Shown here piece after piece: positions 38,300-50,106 of a DNA stretch of 64,000 nt. Every line of letters begins with the position of its first letter. The stretch's first letter is position 1. The notes under the pieces are model-generated. The model saw only the letters and a program-made list of their open reading frames with translations. It was not told the DNA's origin and did no database searches. Origin of the DNA: Rhizaria sp. SCN 62-66 (Eukaryota > Rhizaria, unplaced); assembly GCA_001724265.1 (NCBI GenBank), contig MEDY01000103.1, positions 1 through 64,000 of the forward strand, given 5' to 3'. Made by a program: the position numbers and the translations under genes.

Positions 38300-41200
38300 A
38301 TGGGTAGCGGCCAGAGTCGCGAGGAGGTGAACTCCCACTCCTCCAACAGCAAATGGCGTTCCCCTGTCATCGGCCTCCCGAACGTGACATCTCTGTCCGT
38401 TGCTGTGCGTGACCCTCCTCCATTAGTGGCGCCAGCTAAGGGCCTGTTCGCGCGCTTCCGCAACCGCAATAACGATGGCATTCTGCCAACGGGTCCCGCG
38501 GCCGCGTCTTGCTTCGCGCCGCCCGAAGGCGCCATCATCGGCGTTGACTGGTCCGTGCTCGATCTTGCCGAGCTGCAGGCCACCGCCACCGCGCCACCTC
38601 TTGCGCCGCTACGCCGCCACGACCGCAGACGCTGGCGCAACAGATCCGACGACGACCGCAACGGCGGCGGCGGCGGCGACGACGACGGCGACGTGAGCAC
38701 CGACAGCGCCTTCTCCGACGGCGCGCCCCGCAGCCACGGTGACGACGACTCGGCCGCGGCGGACACGAGCGATAGCGACAGCAGCGCGGGCGACTGCGAC
38801 GACGACATCGACGACGGCGACGCCGCCGACGCCGAGGACTTGGAGTCGGTGCACACCGTCATCGTGCTGGGCCAGGCGTGCGCGGGCAAGTCCACGCTCG
38901 TGAAGCAGTTCATCCGCTTCTTCGGCCCAGGCTTCCCCGCGCTCGCGCGTCTGAGCTTTGCGCCCGTGGTACGGCGCAACCTGGTCTTCACGGCGCAGGG
39001 GCTGCTGCACTGCGCGCTGCAGCTCCACCTGCGCGGTCTGCGCGACTTCCGCATCCACCCGAGCGTCCTGCCCGCTGCGGCGCGCGTGTGCGCCATCCAC
39101 CCCTCGGGTGACGTGCTCACGGCGGCCGACGCCGCGGCGCTGGCTGCTATCTGGCAGGCCCCCGCGCTGCAGCGCGCGCTGCTGCTGCAGACGGCCTTCT
39201 TCCGCTCGCTCGCCGCCACGCTGCTGCCCGCGGCGGAGCGGCTCTGCGCGGTCGACTACCTGCCTACGGTCACGGACGCCATCACGACGTACGAGCCGAC
39301 AGTGGGCGTGAACATTGTCGCGCCCGCCGTCGTGCTCTCGCGGCCCTCGCGCGCCGAGATCGCCGCCGCCGCCGCGCTGGGGCTCGCCGCCGCGCTCGCG
39401 CCCGCCGCCGCGGCCGCCGCGTCGCTGCACCGCGCCGGCGCCGCTGCGCACCCGCTGTTGGCGCTCGCCGCCGGGGACGTCTTCCACACCGGGCTTGCTA
39501 ACGTAGCCACACTCGCGCCGTGGTCGCCCTTCAGCGCCACGCCCGGCAGCGGCTTCTTGCAGCAGCAACAGGAACAACAGCAGCATCAGCAAGCGCAGAC
39601 GCTGTCTTCGGGCGCGGGCGCTGGGATTAGCGCGGGCGCACGGGGGCTCAATCTGGGTTTGACCGGCGGCATGCCTGTGCCTCCGACGGCGCAGCAGAAG
39701 CTTAACGCGTCATTCTCGGCCACGGTCGTCGCCGCTGCGGCCGCCGCCGAAGAGGCCGCCGCCGCCGCGGCCGAGGCCGCCGAACTCTCGGGCTACCCGG
39801 GCGACTTGTCTCTGGCCAACACGAGCGCCGCGGGGGCCGGGCCGCTCAACTTCCCGTACCAGAACTACCTGGCTGTGTGCGCCGCGGCCGCGCAACACGG
39901 CTTCCCCGCGGGCAGCATTGACGACGACGACGGCAGCGTGCTCTTCTCGCCCGCTACGCTCGCCGGCGCGCGCAGCGCGGGCGCGACGCCGCTTGCCGGC
40001 GGCGCGGGCGCAGGCGCACAGGCGCTGGCGGCCGGCGCGGCCGCGGGCGCGGCCGCGGGCGCGGCCGCAGGCGCGCCGCGGCAGCTGGTGCAGGAGGCGC
40101 TCGCGGGGCAGATCGCGACCAAGGTCGAGCGCGACCTGTTCCTGGGCGACGACGCGCCCGTTGTTGCCGCCGTGCGGAGCATGATTCAACTGCAACAGAA
40201 ACAACAGAAGCAACAGCAACAGCGGGCGTACGGCCCTGCGCCGCCCGCACTTGCCCGTGGTCAGAGCCTGGGTTCGCCGGCGCTTGCCACGCCAGGCAGC
40301 GCCGAAACCGGTTACGTGGCAACGCCTGGCAGTGCTAGCGGCATCGGTGCGTCCACAGGCTTTGTGTCGCCCAACAACGGCGGCTCCAGCAAAGTCAACT
40401 TCGCCGGCGTGGCCCCGCGTCGCCGCAAGCGCCGCCGCCGCCGCGCCGCGCCGCCACTGACGCTGCGGCTGATGGACACGGGCGGCGGTGCGCTGTAGCG
40501 GCCCAAGTCGCACGCGCTGCTGCCCGACGCGCAGTGCGTGGTGTTTGTGGCCGCGCTGGACGAGTACGACGAGCCGTGGGAGGAGCGTCCCGCGGTGACG
40601 AAGTTGCAGGCCGCGATCGAGGCCTTCGGCGAAGTGTACCAGCTGCACTCGAGCAAGGGCACGCCCGTACTGCTCGTGCTCAGCAAGGCCGACGCACTCG
40701 CGCGCAAGCTCGCGCTCGTCCCGCTGGCCACGCGCTACCCCGAGTACGCAGCCTTCAAGCAGGCCGCCATGGCCGGGGTCGAGCAGGCCGAGGCCACGGC
40801 CGCTGCTGTTGTGGCCGCCGAGGCTGCTGCGGCGAGCAGCGGTGACAATGTGTTGCCGCATATGGCGGCGGCACCCACGGTCAGCGCTGGGCCCGGCGTC
40901 ACCGTCAGCAGCAGCTTTGCGCACTCCGCCTCGCTCACTGGCGCCAGCGCGACTGCCAACGCGCGCGCAGGCACTGGTGAACGCGGAAGCATCGCCTTGC
41001 TGCATACACGTCCTACAGCATACTCAGTCCCGCTTGCAAACGTTGGCGAGCAGTCGCCTGACTCCGTGACGGGCGGCGTTGCCGGTGGCGCGGGGCCGGC
41101 CGCGCAGGACTCGGCCGTGGCCAAGCCGATGCTGTCCCCGCTGCCCGCTGTAGCGCGCGGGCTCGCGCGCTCTGTGGACGAAGGCACTCTTGGCGCCCTG

Positions 41201-44200
41201 CCCAACTCGCAGTCCCAGCCGCCCATGCGCTCACTGCTTTCCGCATCCGCATCGTCAACGGCCGAGGATATGTTCCGTGGCCCGTCGCCGCACGCTCCTG
41301 CGCACTCGCCCAGCAGCATTGTCTCGGGCGAAGAGCCTGTAGAGAGCGGCAGCGGCAGCGGCAGCGCGGCGTCTAATGCGCTTACGGGTGAGCGTCCTGT
41401 CATTAGCGGGTCCACATCCGCTGCGCAAAGCCACCCATACGCGCGTTCGTTGATGCCCGCGGCGCCGCTAGCTTTTGCCGATGAGGCATATCTTTTCGGC
41501 GCGCCCAGCTCGGCGGCGCTTGACTCAGTTGTCGCGGCTAGAGTCGAGGCAAACAACAACGGCGACCCCTTTGCGGCTAGTCTCGCCGGCATGGGCAATA
41601 TGGGCGGTGCGTTCCTGCATACCAACGCGGGCGACGTGCTGGGCGGTGCGGACGGACATGCGGCGGCCGCGATCGAGGCGAGTGTCGTCGAAGCGTTGCA
41701 ACAGTCAGCTTCGGGTAGCGCGAGCGGTGGCAGCGGCTCTGGGCGCGACAGCAGTGGTGCCGACAGTGAGGACGAAAACGACGATGATGATCGCGCTCAA
41801 CACATCAGCTACGGCCGCAGTGGCGCTCGGAGAGGCGCCGGCCGTGGCGCGCAGCCCGGTTCGCCGTCGGGCTCCTTCTCGTCTGTATCGACCTCCGCGA
41901 TGTCGTCCTCGTCAGACTCTGCCAGCTTGGTTCCTGCGGAGGGGCAAACGTCGTCGCTGCATCAGCCCGCGGCGGGTCGCCTGACGGGGTCGCCTGGACT
42001 GGGCCCCGTTTTGCGCTGGGCACACGGGGCGCTGGACCCTGCCGCCGCGGCCGCCGCTCAGGAGGCCGGCGTCGACCTCGCCGCCGCGGCCGCCGCGCTT
42101 CCGTTTCTGCGCGAGCGCCGCCGCGCGATGCTCAAGCGCAGGCGTTCGCGCGCGGTCCAGGCCCATGCGAAGGTTGTGGCGGCGGCGGCGGCGGAGGCCG
42201 CTGGACAGCCGCCGATGTCGCGCGCGACGCGGGACAAGCACAAGATGCAGCGCCAGGCGCAACAGCAGGCGCAACTCCAACTCATAAGCCCTGGGCTGCT
42301 GCAGCAGTCTCCGCCGGACCAGCGCCGGCAGTCGCTGAGCAAGCCCAGCCACCACTATAGCACGAGCGGCCATCGTCATGCCGACGGTCATCAGAGCAAA
42401 AAATACGACTCCGGGCATAAGCAGAGTCACAGTCGCAGCCAGAATCAAAGTCGCAGTCATAGTCACCGCGACGCCGACTTCGACTCCCCGCAGCAGCGCA
42501 GCGAGATTAACTCGCGGCGCGGGGGCCGCTCAGTCGCAGCTTCGGCGAATCCAACGCCGCCGCTGCCTCCCGTGCCTGCTGTCGTCAACGCCAACGTTGC
42601 CACGAAAGAGGGCGGCGACTCGATCACGAACCCGCCGATGCTGGTGACGACGTACACGGTTGAGGACGGCTTGGGGCGCTTATCGTCGCCAGTGCTTTAC
42701 GCCAACGGTGGCGGCGGCAGCAGCACGGGCCTGGACCGCTCCAACACCAGCGCGGTGCCGTTCTCGTCCGACGACCTGGTCATGGGCAGCCCCGGCGTGC
42801 GCGCGCCGCCGCCGCGCCAGGCGCACATCTCGCTCGACGCACCACCGCTGTTGCCGCCGACAGCGCCTGTGCGCCCGGCATTCGAGGTTACGCCGCCAGT
42901 GCTTCGGTCCATGTCCGGCATCGCTCCCGGGCGCCCGGGCAGCACCGACGACGGCTCGCGTGCCGACACTTACGACGGCGACAACTTGGTGAGTCACCAT
43001 GACCACAACAGCTTTCGCGACGATCAAAGCGTTCATCAGGGCGAGAGACTCGAATCCAGCGGCGGCGACGACGACCACTTCGGCGACAACGAAGAGGAGG
43101 AGGACGACCGCATGCCAGCGGCTGAAGGCTCGTTGGACGCGTCAAATGCACTTGTGACGCATATGCCATCGGCGCCTGTTCCCACGTCGCCTGTCCGCCT
43201 TGCGGGGGCGTTAGGTGGACGTGGCTTCACCGCAAATGCGGGCTTTTTCACACCGCCACCACCGCTCTCTAGTGCCCCAACCTCTATCGGCACAACATCA
43301 CGCTTCTTGTCGCCACCGCCCGTCATGTCGGGGCGCACTGTGTCACAGACCGGACCTCAGTCCTCGTTATCGCCGCGCGGCGCCGCTTTCACAGCTGCTG
43401 CGGGCACAATACCGTCGCCGGTTCGCATGACGTCGCACCAGTCGGCGCAGCAGCTTTTCGTCCCACCTCTCTCGCGCCAGTCATCGAACGCGCTGCTTGT
43501 CGGCACGCCCGTGTGGAGCCGTCTCGTGGCGTCGGCCTCCGCCGCATCAGGAATCGGTCGCAGCGCAGCCGTCATTCCTGGTGCAGCCGCCAGCAAGAAT
43601 GTGCGTAAGGCCAGTGGATTGCCCCCACTCGCGCCGTCGCCGTCGCACTCTGCGTCTGCGACACCCGCGCCCGGCGCGATGGTTGCCATTACCGGCGCGC
43701 CCACGCCGCCCGCCGGCCGCGTCGGTTCCGCGGGCTCGGCCGAGTCCTTCGGCGCGCGCACGCCGTCGCCGCACGTGCCTGGTTCGCCCGCGTCTTCGGG
43801 ACCGCCTGTGGGATCGGTGCTCCACCAGTTGCAGCAGCATCAACTGCTGCAGCAGCAGAAGCAGCACGGCCCCGCGGCAACGCAGGCACAGCTTGCGCTG
43901 ATGCACTCGGGCCAAGCCCCCGGTGCAGACTTTCCTTCGCTTGAGAGCCCTGTGTCGGCAAGCGGCTGGACGAGCGCAGTCGTTCGCGTCGGGCCGCTCT
44001 CCGCCAACCCCGGTGGTGTTGCTGGCAATGAACAGCTGACGCGGTCGGGCAGCCTCGGCTTACTCGCGCCCGGCGGCGCCGACGTGGCGACAGCGCTTAG
44101 CGCGGCTTCAGGCAGCATCAACGCTGTGACGCCGTCAGGTCACGTCATCCGCCATGGCAGTCTGGGCAATGTGCAGCAGCTGCTGCGGCACCAGCTATCG

Positions 44201-47200
44201 TCCCAAGCGCCGCCGGCATGGCTGATGCAGCGTCTGCCATCGTTGGCCAACCTCGCCGCTGCGCCATCTACCGGCGTTGCGCCGGGTGGGGTGCCCAACG
44301 CGCACTCGCTCGCGAGCTCCGGTGTGGCGGGTGGGCCCTCGGCAATGCTCGCAGCGGGCTCTCTTGTGGGACCTGGCACGCACCACTTCTTCGGCAGTGG
44401 CCCGCCCGGAAGCACCAATGCTAGCGGCGCTGGCGGACAACGTTTCCGACGCGCTACAGGCGGAACAGGACTGCACACGCACAACTCAGGTCTTCCCTCT
44501 GTGGGCGGCAGTCCGCAAGGCTCGCCGATGTATGAAGCTCGCCGATTGCGCTCGCGCCATGGCACAGGCACGCCGACGCTACTGGTAACGCCGCCGCCGG
44601 GCGGGAACGCCGCTCCGCAGCCGCTTCCGCTGCTCACAAGCCACCCTCCGATTCACAACCACGCTCCCGGCCTGAGTCAAAGCCAGAGCCAGATGTTGAT
44701 CCACAGTCAGGGACAAGGACAACTTGTGAACTACAGTCCAACGCCAGGCCAGTCTGTGCCTGTTGTGGGCATGCCCACGCACGTTGGCTCCGACCTTGGT
44801 TCCGGGCGGCGCCCGCGCGACCGCGAGAGTCCCTTGCCGCCGCGACCGCCCCGGGACCCCGATTCAGTCACGCTGCGCAACGGCTTGACTCTGACCGGCC
44901 CGCGGAGCGCCATGGTGCGCGAGCTCAAGGGCAACGACCAGGGCGACGGCTCCAGCAGCGGCAGCGGTGACGCGGGCGGCACGCGCTCGGGATCGGGCTC
45001 GGGCTCGGGCAACGGCAGTAGCGCGAGCAGCAGCGTGGCCCCGACGCGGCACCTGACGCCCGCGGACCGCGACGACGCGTTCGGCGACAGCGAGGACGAG
45101 GACGACTTCGAACTAGGTGGAAGCGGCAGCGAGAGTGGCGGCTTGGAGTGGGAAAAGGCACATGAGCGCCGAGTGCTTCTGCACGCGCTCAAGCGCGCCT
45201 ACATGGCTGCTTGCTCGCAGACAATGATGCTGCAACCGCAGATTGAGCGCGCGAAGAACGAGATGGCCCTTGCGCAGTCGCGCCGCTCGAACCCTGCACG
45301 CGGTGGCGCGGGCCGCGCAGCCGGAAGCCGCGACGGCAACAAGAGTGACTCTGATGACTCGCTGGCTTCTGGTATGTCGTCCGCAACCGCGGCCTCTGGT
45401 GGCTACGGCCGCGATGACCGGGCCAGCGGCGCGACGGCAGCGCTGCCCGGGGCGCTTGTGGTGGCTGGTGCGCCCCCTAAGGACGAAGCGCCGCCCCGCA
45501 AGCTGAAAGTCGCGGTGCGGCGCCTCATCGTTCCCATGCGTGGCGGCCTGCGCTTTCGTGTCGCGCGTGGGCCACTGCCAGTGCCTTCTCGCAGTCAGCT
45601 TGAGCGCGAGGACGCTGAGCGGGTCGAGCGCAAGCGCAGGCGCCGCGAGCGCCTGCGTGGGCGCGCCCGTGATCAGCAACAAATTGGCTCCATCGATGAG
45701 AACCAGCTCTCAAACCACCGCTACCACCACCATTACCACCGGCACCACGACCGCGACCACGAGCTTGAGCGCGAGCGCGAGCGCGAGCGCGAGCGCGAGA
45801 CCGCTTTCGCCCGCGCGCGTGGAAGCTGGGGGCGCGAGTCGAGCGTGGTTCTCTTTTCGGCGTCTGCGGACGGGGCTTCGCGGCCTAGTTCGCAGCTGAG
45901 CCAGAGCGGGTCTTCGACCACTACCAGTGGTAGTGAAAGTGGCAGTGACAGCAACGTGCGCTCTGGTCGGTCCAGTGAAGCCGACCGCTCGCGTTCACGC
46001 TCGCGCTCGCGCTCGCGCTCGCACCTCGGTGGCGCCGGCGCTAGTCGTAACGGCAACCGGAGTGGTGCCAGCGACTACGACAGCGGCAGCGACAGTGGCG
46101 GCAGCGGTGTTGCGTTCGGCGTTTCCCGTCGCTCGATGCTCGTCGTCTCCGGCCTGGGTCCCGACGGAGAGCCGATCCTGCGCCACGGGCGCGAGACCTG
46201 GCACCGGCCGCACCAGCAGGTCGTTTCGCTCCTGCGTCGCCGCAACGCCACAGCTGCTGCAGGTGCCGACGGCGCCGCTGGTTCTGACAGCCGTTCTCGC
46301 CGAGCCAACAGGCACAGCTCGCATGCGAACTCTGGCGAGCTCAGCGCGCGCACTTACGCATCTGCAGCGCCCTCGGGCGTCAGCAGCGCCAGTCGCAGCT
46401 CTGCCAGCCTCCACATGCGCCAGTCGCGGCGCCGCGGCAGCACGACCGGCGGCGTCGGCGCCGCGGGTACGCGCGACTACCGGTCGCGGACCATCAGCGA
46501 CATGCCTCTGCCTCAACGCGGGCTGCTGTTGTCAGCGACGATGGGCGATGCGCGCGGGAGCATGGAAGTGCCGACGCCCTCGAACAGCGGCCACCACGAC
46601 GATTCGCACCGTCGGCACGCGTTTGGACAGCGCCAGACAACGACGGCATCGGCCGTGAGCGCTGGACATCGCCGCTCCCCTGCAGGCACTACTGGGACGG
46701 GGACTCCGCCGAAGCCCGACCGCGGCGACAACGACGACAACAACGACAACAACGACGATGACGACGGCGACGGTGAAGAGGACACGACGAGCGAGGTGAG
46801 CAGCCAGCATAGCATGGACCGGTTGCGCGCGGTGGAGGCCTACGACGCCTGTGGACTGCTCGACGGCGACGACGGCGACGAAACCGACAACAGTGACGCC
46901 AGCAGCGCCGTCAGTGAGCACACCATCGGCGGCTTTCTGCTGCCAGGACCGCGCTCCGCGAGCGCAGGCATGATCCGTGCGCTCTCGCGCCGCCAGTGCG
47001 ACCGCCCCAACTGCCGTCGTTGCTCGCGCCTGTCGCCGCTGGAGTCAGACGCTGGCGACCCTGCGGCTGACGCTGCAGCCGCGGACTACGCGGCGACCGT
47101 AGCCGCGGCCGCAGCCGCCGCAGCCGAGGCCGCTGCGATCGCAATCGCGACCAAGGAGGCGCCGTACGCCGCGCTCTTCATCCGTGAGCTCTTCTGGTCT

Positions 47201-48514
47201 AAGGTGCGCGCCGAGGGCGTGTCTGTGCGCGCCGAGTCCGCTATTCTGCTGCCGCCCGAGGGCAGCGCCGCACACGGCCACAACCGCGGCATCGACATCT
47301 ACAACCGCGGTCTTTCCGCCGCTGCATCCGCCTCGACAGGCGGCGTGTCCAACGGCTCTTCCGCACTGCTCACGCACCTGGGTTTCGGCGCCGCCGGCGC
47401 TGCGGGCGCGCCGCTGCAGCGGGACATGGACGCGCTTGGTGTGTGGGGCCTCTCGCCCTCGCTCACCGCGGCCGCCGCGGCTGCCGCGAGCGCTGCCACA
47501 GCGGTCGCCGTCGGTGCGTCCATTTCCTTCGCGTCGCAGCCGCGGCTGGGTAACGCCTTCGACCTGGCCCCGCTTGCGCCCATCTCGGCCGCCTCGGCTG
47601 CGGCCGCGGCCGCGGCGGGCGCGGGTGCGGGCGGATACTCGGCGGCGACGCTGAGTCTGAGCCAGCGCCACTCACTCGTGACGTCGCTGTGGCGCACGTC
47701 CGACGTCCTCGCCATCGCCAACAGGCTCTACACGATGCTCGCCGAAGCCGCGGCCGCGCGCGCGCGCGCCGCAATGAGGGCGACGTCTGCGCCCGCCGGC
47801 ACCGCGGCAGCTGCGGCCGCGGCGATCGCGGCCGCGGGCGTGGGCTCCGGCGCTGACGTGATGGCCGCGATCTGGGGCGACAAGGCGGCCATCCCGGCCT
47901 CGCTCGCTGCCTTTGCGGCCGACGGTGAAAAGGCGGCTGCCGCGGCTACGGGCGCAAGTGCGAGCACTGGCGCGGGCGCGGGCGTGGGCGTCAGCGGAGA
48001 GGGCCGTGAGCGCAGGACTCGCAGTGAGCGGCGCATCGGCGGCGACAAGCGCGACAAAGACAAAGATAAAGACAAGGACGGCGGCAAGGAGTCTGGCAAG
48101 CACAGGGACAATGATGGCGACCGCGAGCGCGACAAGGACAAGGACCGGGACAAGGAGCGCGAGAGGGACCGGAGCGGGTCGCGGCGCAAACGACTGCCGC
48201 TGGTGGTCGAGGGCGACCAAGATGAGTCGGCCCGGGTTTCACCCTCCGCCGCGGCTGCAGCGGCCACGGCGGCGGCGACCGGCAGCGGCGCCGATGGCCC
48301 CCGTGAGTCGCCCTCGGCGCTGTCCTCGATGTCGGCGACCACAGCGGTGACCGCGACAACGACGGCAACGGCGGCGACCGCGGCGACAGGAACGTTTCGC
48401 CGGAACAGCACTGCGGGCACGTCGTTGACGCACGCGGCGAAGCAGCGGGTCCGACGCGGGCCAGACGGTGAAATTGAACTTGCTGTGATGGTTGAGCATG
48501 CTCCTGTGGTGTGA
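38300..48514 (+). CDS. Extra-large degenerate G-protein alpha-like protein with in-frame TAG
   Basis: The frame opens MGSGQS, a good N-myristoylation signal. After an acidic linker comes a G1 motif GQACAGKST (191-199), then a region matching the G-alpha helical domain. Switch I follows as DYLPTVTDAITTYEPTVG (319-336); the Mg-binding Thr (T334) is kept but Tyr replaces the catalytic Arg. G3 DTGGG (726-730) lacks the catalytic Gln. A TAG at codon 733 follows, and the same frame continues at once as RPKSHALLPDAQCVVFVAALDEYD, G4 SKAD (795-798) and YPEY (813-816). A putative G5/helix region, TSLWRTSDV (3128-3136), appears about 2,300 residues later. Large disordered insertions sit between switch I and G3 (about 370 residues) and after YPEY (about 2,140, with Ser/Gly, Gln, Arg-Ser and Lys-Asp tracts). 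If TAG is read, the product is 3,404 residues. It is probably not a normal GTPase switch. Confidence 0.72.
40496..40498 (+). other. In-frame TAG inside the G domain
   Basis: The context is CTG TAG CGG. Aligned without gaps to canonical G-alpha DVGGQRSERKKW, the TAG falls on the Glu of SERKKW, and conserved sequence resumes at once in the same frame. TAG differs from GAG (Glu) by one base. There is no ATG before the next conserved block; the first downstream in-frame ATG is near 40770. Readthrough, a sequencing error, a null allele or codon reassignment are the options. The other genes here whose stops I checked end in TAA or TGA. Confidence 0.9.
45763..46022 (+). repeat. Low-complexity Glu-Arg and Ser-Arg dipeptide tracts
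   Basis: Two simple hexanucleotide-like runs encode (ER)n at about 45763-45800 and (SR)n at about 45989-46022, within the large insertion of the G-alpha-like protein. A third tract, Lys-Asp/Arg-Asp-rich, lies at 48043-48170. They resemble RS and RE/RD domains of RNA-processing proteins, although simple-repeat expansion alone can produce them. Confidence 0.75.
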
Positions 48515-49094
48515 ACTTAAAGGACCGGTGAGTGAATTGGACAACAGTGTGAGCTTAACACAAGATTGCTCTGTCTAATAGTTGTTCATGTTCCAGAACT
48601 AACACAATCCAGATGGGTTATTGGTGCGATACTTTAGTCGAACTACTTTTTATATTACATAGTGTGAATTGCGTGCGTTTTTATGTGCCCTATTAAAACA
48701 ACTCACTTAAAGCGTTCATGCAAATTTGCTTTACCATTGTTACCTACATCATCTATACAAAGTCTTACTTTTCAGTCAGCTCGATCACAATATAAATGAC
48801 AATTGCAAAATTGAGCGTATATCCGCAGCAATGTTAACAGTAAAATGATTTTGTGTTGTTTGACTTAGAACGGTCTTGCTTTAAGTGCGAATGTCTCGGA
48901 AAACGGTTGTTACCACAAATGCTGCTCGGAAGATTGGGGGAAGCAGTCCAAAGCGAAAGTGATGAGCAGCAAAATCTCGATATCTCGGGGTGCTAAATCC
49001 GTCGAGCAGATCCTGCAGCAAGAGTGCAGGGGTTAATTGTAGTTTTCTCTACGTTGGCTAATTTATAGTTCTTGAGAACTTTATTCAAGAGCAT
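48515..49094. other. Intergenic region
   Basis: AT-rich, between the end of the G-alpha-like gene and the PEN-2 start. No protein-like frame. It should carry the 3' UTR of the former and the promoter of the latter. Confidence 0.6.
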
Positions 49095-49506
49095 ATGATC
49101 AACCGCCGTTTGCTTGCCACTGAGGCTGATGTGACGACCGCTCGCCGTCTCTTTATCGCTGGCTTCTTTGGCCTTCCCTTTCTTTGGCTCCTCAACTACA
49201 TCATGTTTCGCAAGGTTGCTGGGGCATCTAAGCATGTGACCGCGTTTTGCTGGTGTACGTCTTCTTGTATCCTGATTTATTCACACTCTTTTGCACCGCC
49301 TCCCTCCCATGCGATTTGAACTCTCACCCTTACACACTTCGCCGCTCATTTTCCCCTTCTTAACAGATGTGCGTGCGTCGCTGATTCTGAGCATCATTGT
49401 GCTGGCAGGCTGGGCCGCGTGGATTGTGTACTTCTACGTCATGTACGCCACCGAGGACAAGCTGCGGAACTTCCTCGTCTTCACGCCACGCCCCTACTAC
49501 AACTGA
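49095..49506 (+). CDS. Gamma-secretase subunit PEN-2
   Basis: PEN-2 is the smallest subunit of gamma-secretase (presenilin, nicastrin, APH-1, PEN-2), needed for presenilin endoproteolysis and intramembrane cleavage. Two exons, 49095-49254 and 49367-49506, are split by a 112-nt intron with a GTACGT donor. The phase-1 join creates a Tyr codon and gives FCWYVRASLILS. The product is 99 residues, against 101 in human. Family hallmarks are RRLFIAGFFGLPFLWLLNY (human has GGFAFLPFLWLVN), a second hydrophobic span SLILSIIVLAGWAAWIVYFY, and a C-terminal NFLVFTPRP aligning with the essential DYLSF motif. The topology is two membrane segments, as expected. The other subunits are not in the window. Confidence 0.93.
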
Positions 49507-50106
49507 CCGCCGGCGCCCTCTCTCTCCTCAGGCGCTCATGCGTGCGCAGAGCGACGGAAATTCAGCGGCCTGCAACACTGTACGTGGGTGTATACTGCTG
49601 TTTTTTTATTGTATGACCGCAGGCTTGACACCAAGTGTATTTGTGTGTGCTTTAGTGGCGCTCGGTCGCTCCCACGAGGGCCATTGCTTTCTGGCTACGA
49701 GCATTTGACCCACGAGCGCAATCTCATTGATATGGGGCTCAAAACAAATAATACAAAGAACTTAGTTTCATCGCATTCTTTTTGTTATCTAGTTTGTTCA
49801 CATCTGTGGTGTACAAAGAGTGAGGCTTGCTTGAATGGAAATAGAAAACACTGTATTCATCAAGGGAATTGCGAGAGCCCTTTGCTTTTGCTTTTGCTCT
49901 GGCATGCAACAACTACTAGTGATAAGTCCACAACTAGTAGAACGTATGTGTGCGCAGCTGTGGTCGTCATACACGCGGTCGCCGCTGACTGAAGAGAACA
50001 CCTTCACCGCACTGAGCCTCTCAGCCGCAAGGTTTCATCGGAAGTGCTGATGTCGATCGGTCGGAGCTCGGAGCTCAAATCTGGGATCGTCGAGACTTCT
50101 GAGAAC
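49507..50106. other. Convergent intergenic region
   Basis: A 600-nt AT-rich spacer between the 3' ends of the PEN-2 and peroxiredoxin genes. It contains an inverted repeat, CTACTAGT at 49913-49920 and ACTAGTAG at 49933-49940 with a 12-nt spacer. No gene is seen. Confidence 0.55.
49913..49940. repeat. 8-bp inverted repeat between convergent genes
   Basis: The arms CTACTAGT and ACTAGTAG are perfect complements across 12 nt. Its place between two 3' ends allows a role in transcript ending, but the motif is short and could be chance. Confidence 0.4.

Noticed and set aside
40488-40498. GTGCGCTGTAG as an 11-nt GT-AG intron removing the TAG
   Set aside because: Removing it shifts the frame and destroys the gapless match to the G-alpha switch II region; it is also far shorter than any known spliceosomal intron.
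40538-48514. The downstream part of the G-alpha-like gene as a separate gene
   Set aside because: It is in the same frame as the upstream part, has no ATG before the conserved G4 region, and completes the upstream half-domain.
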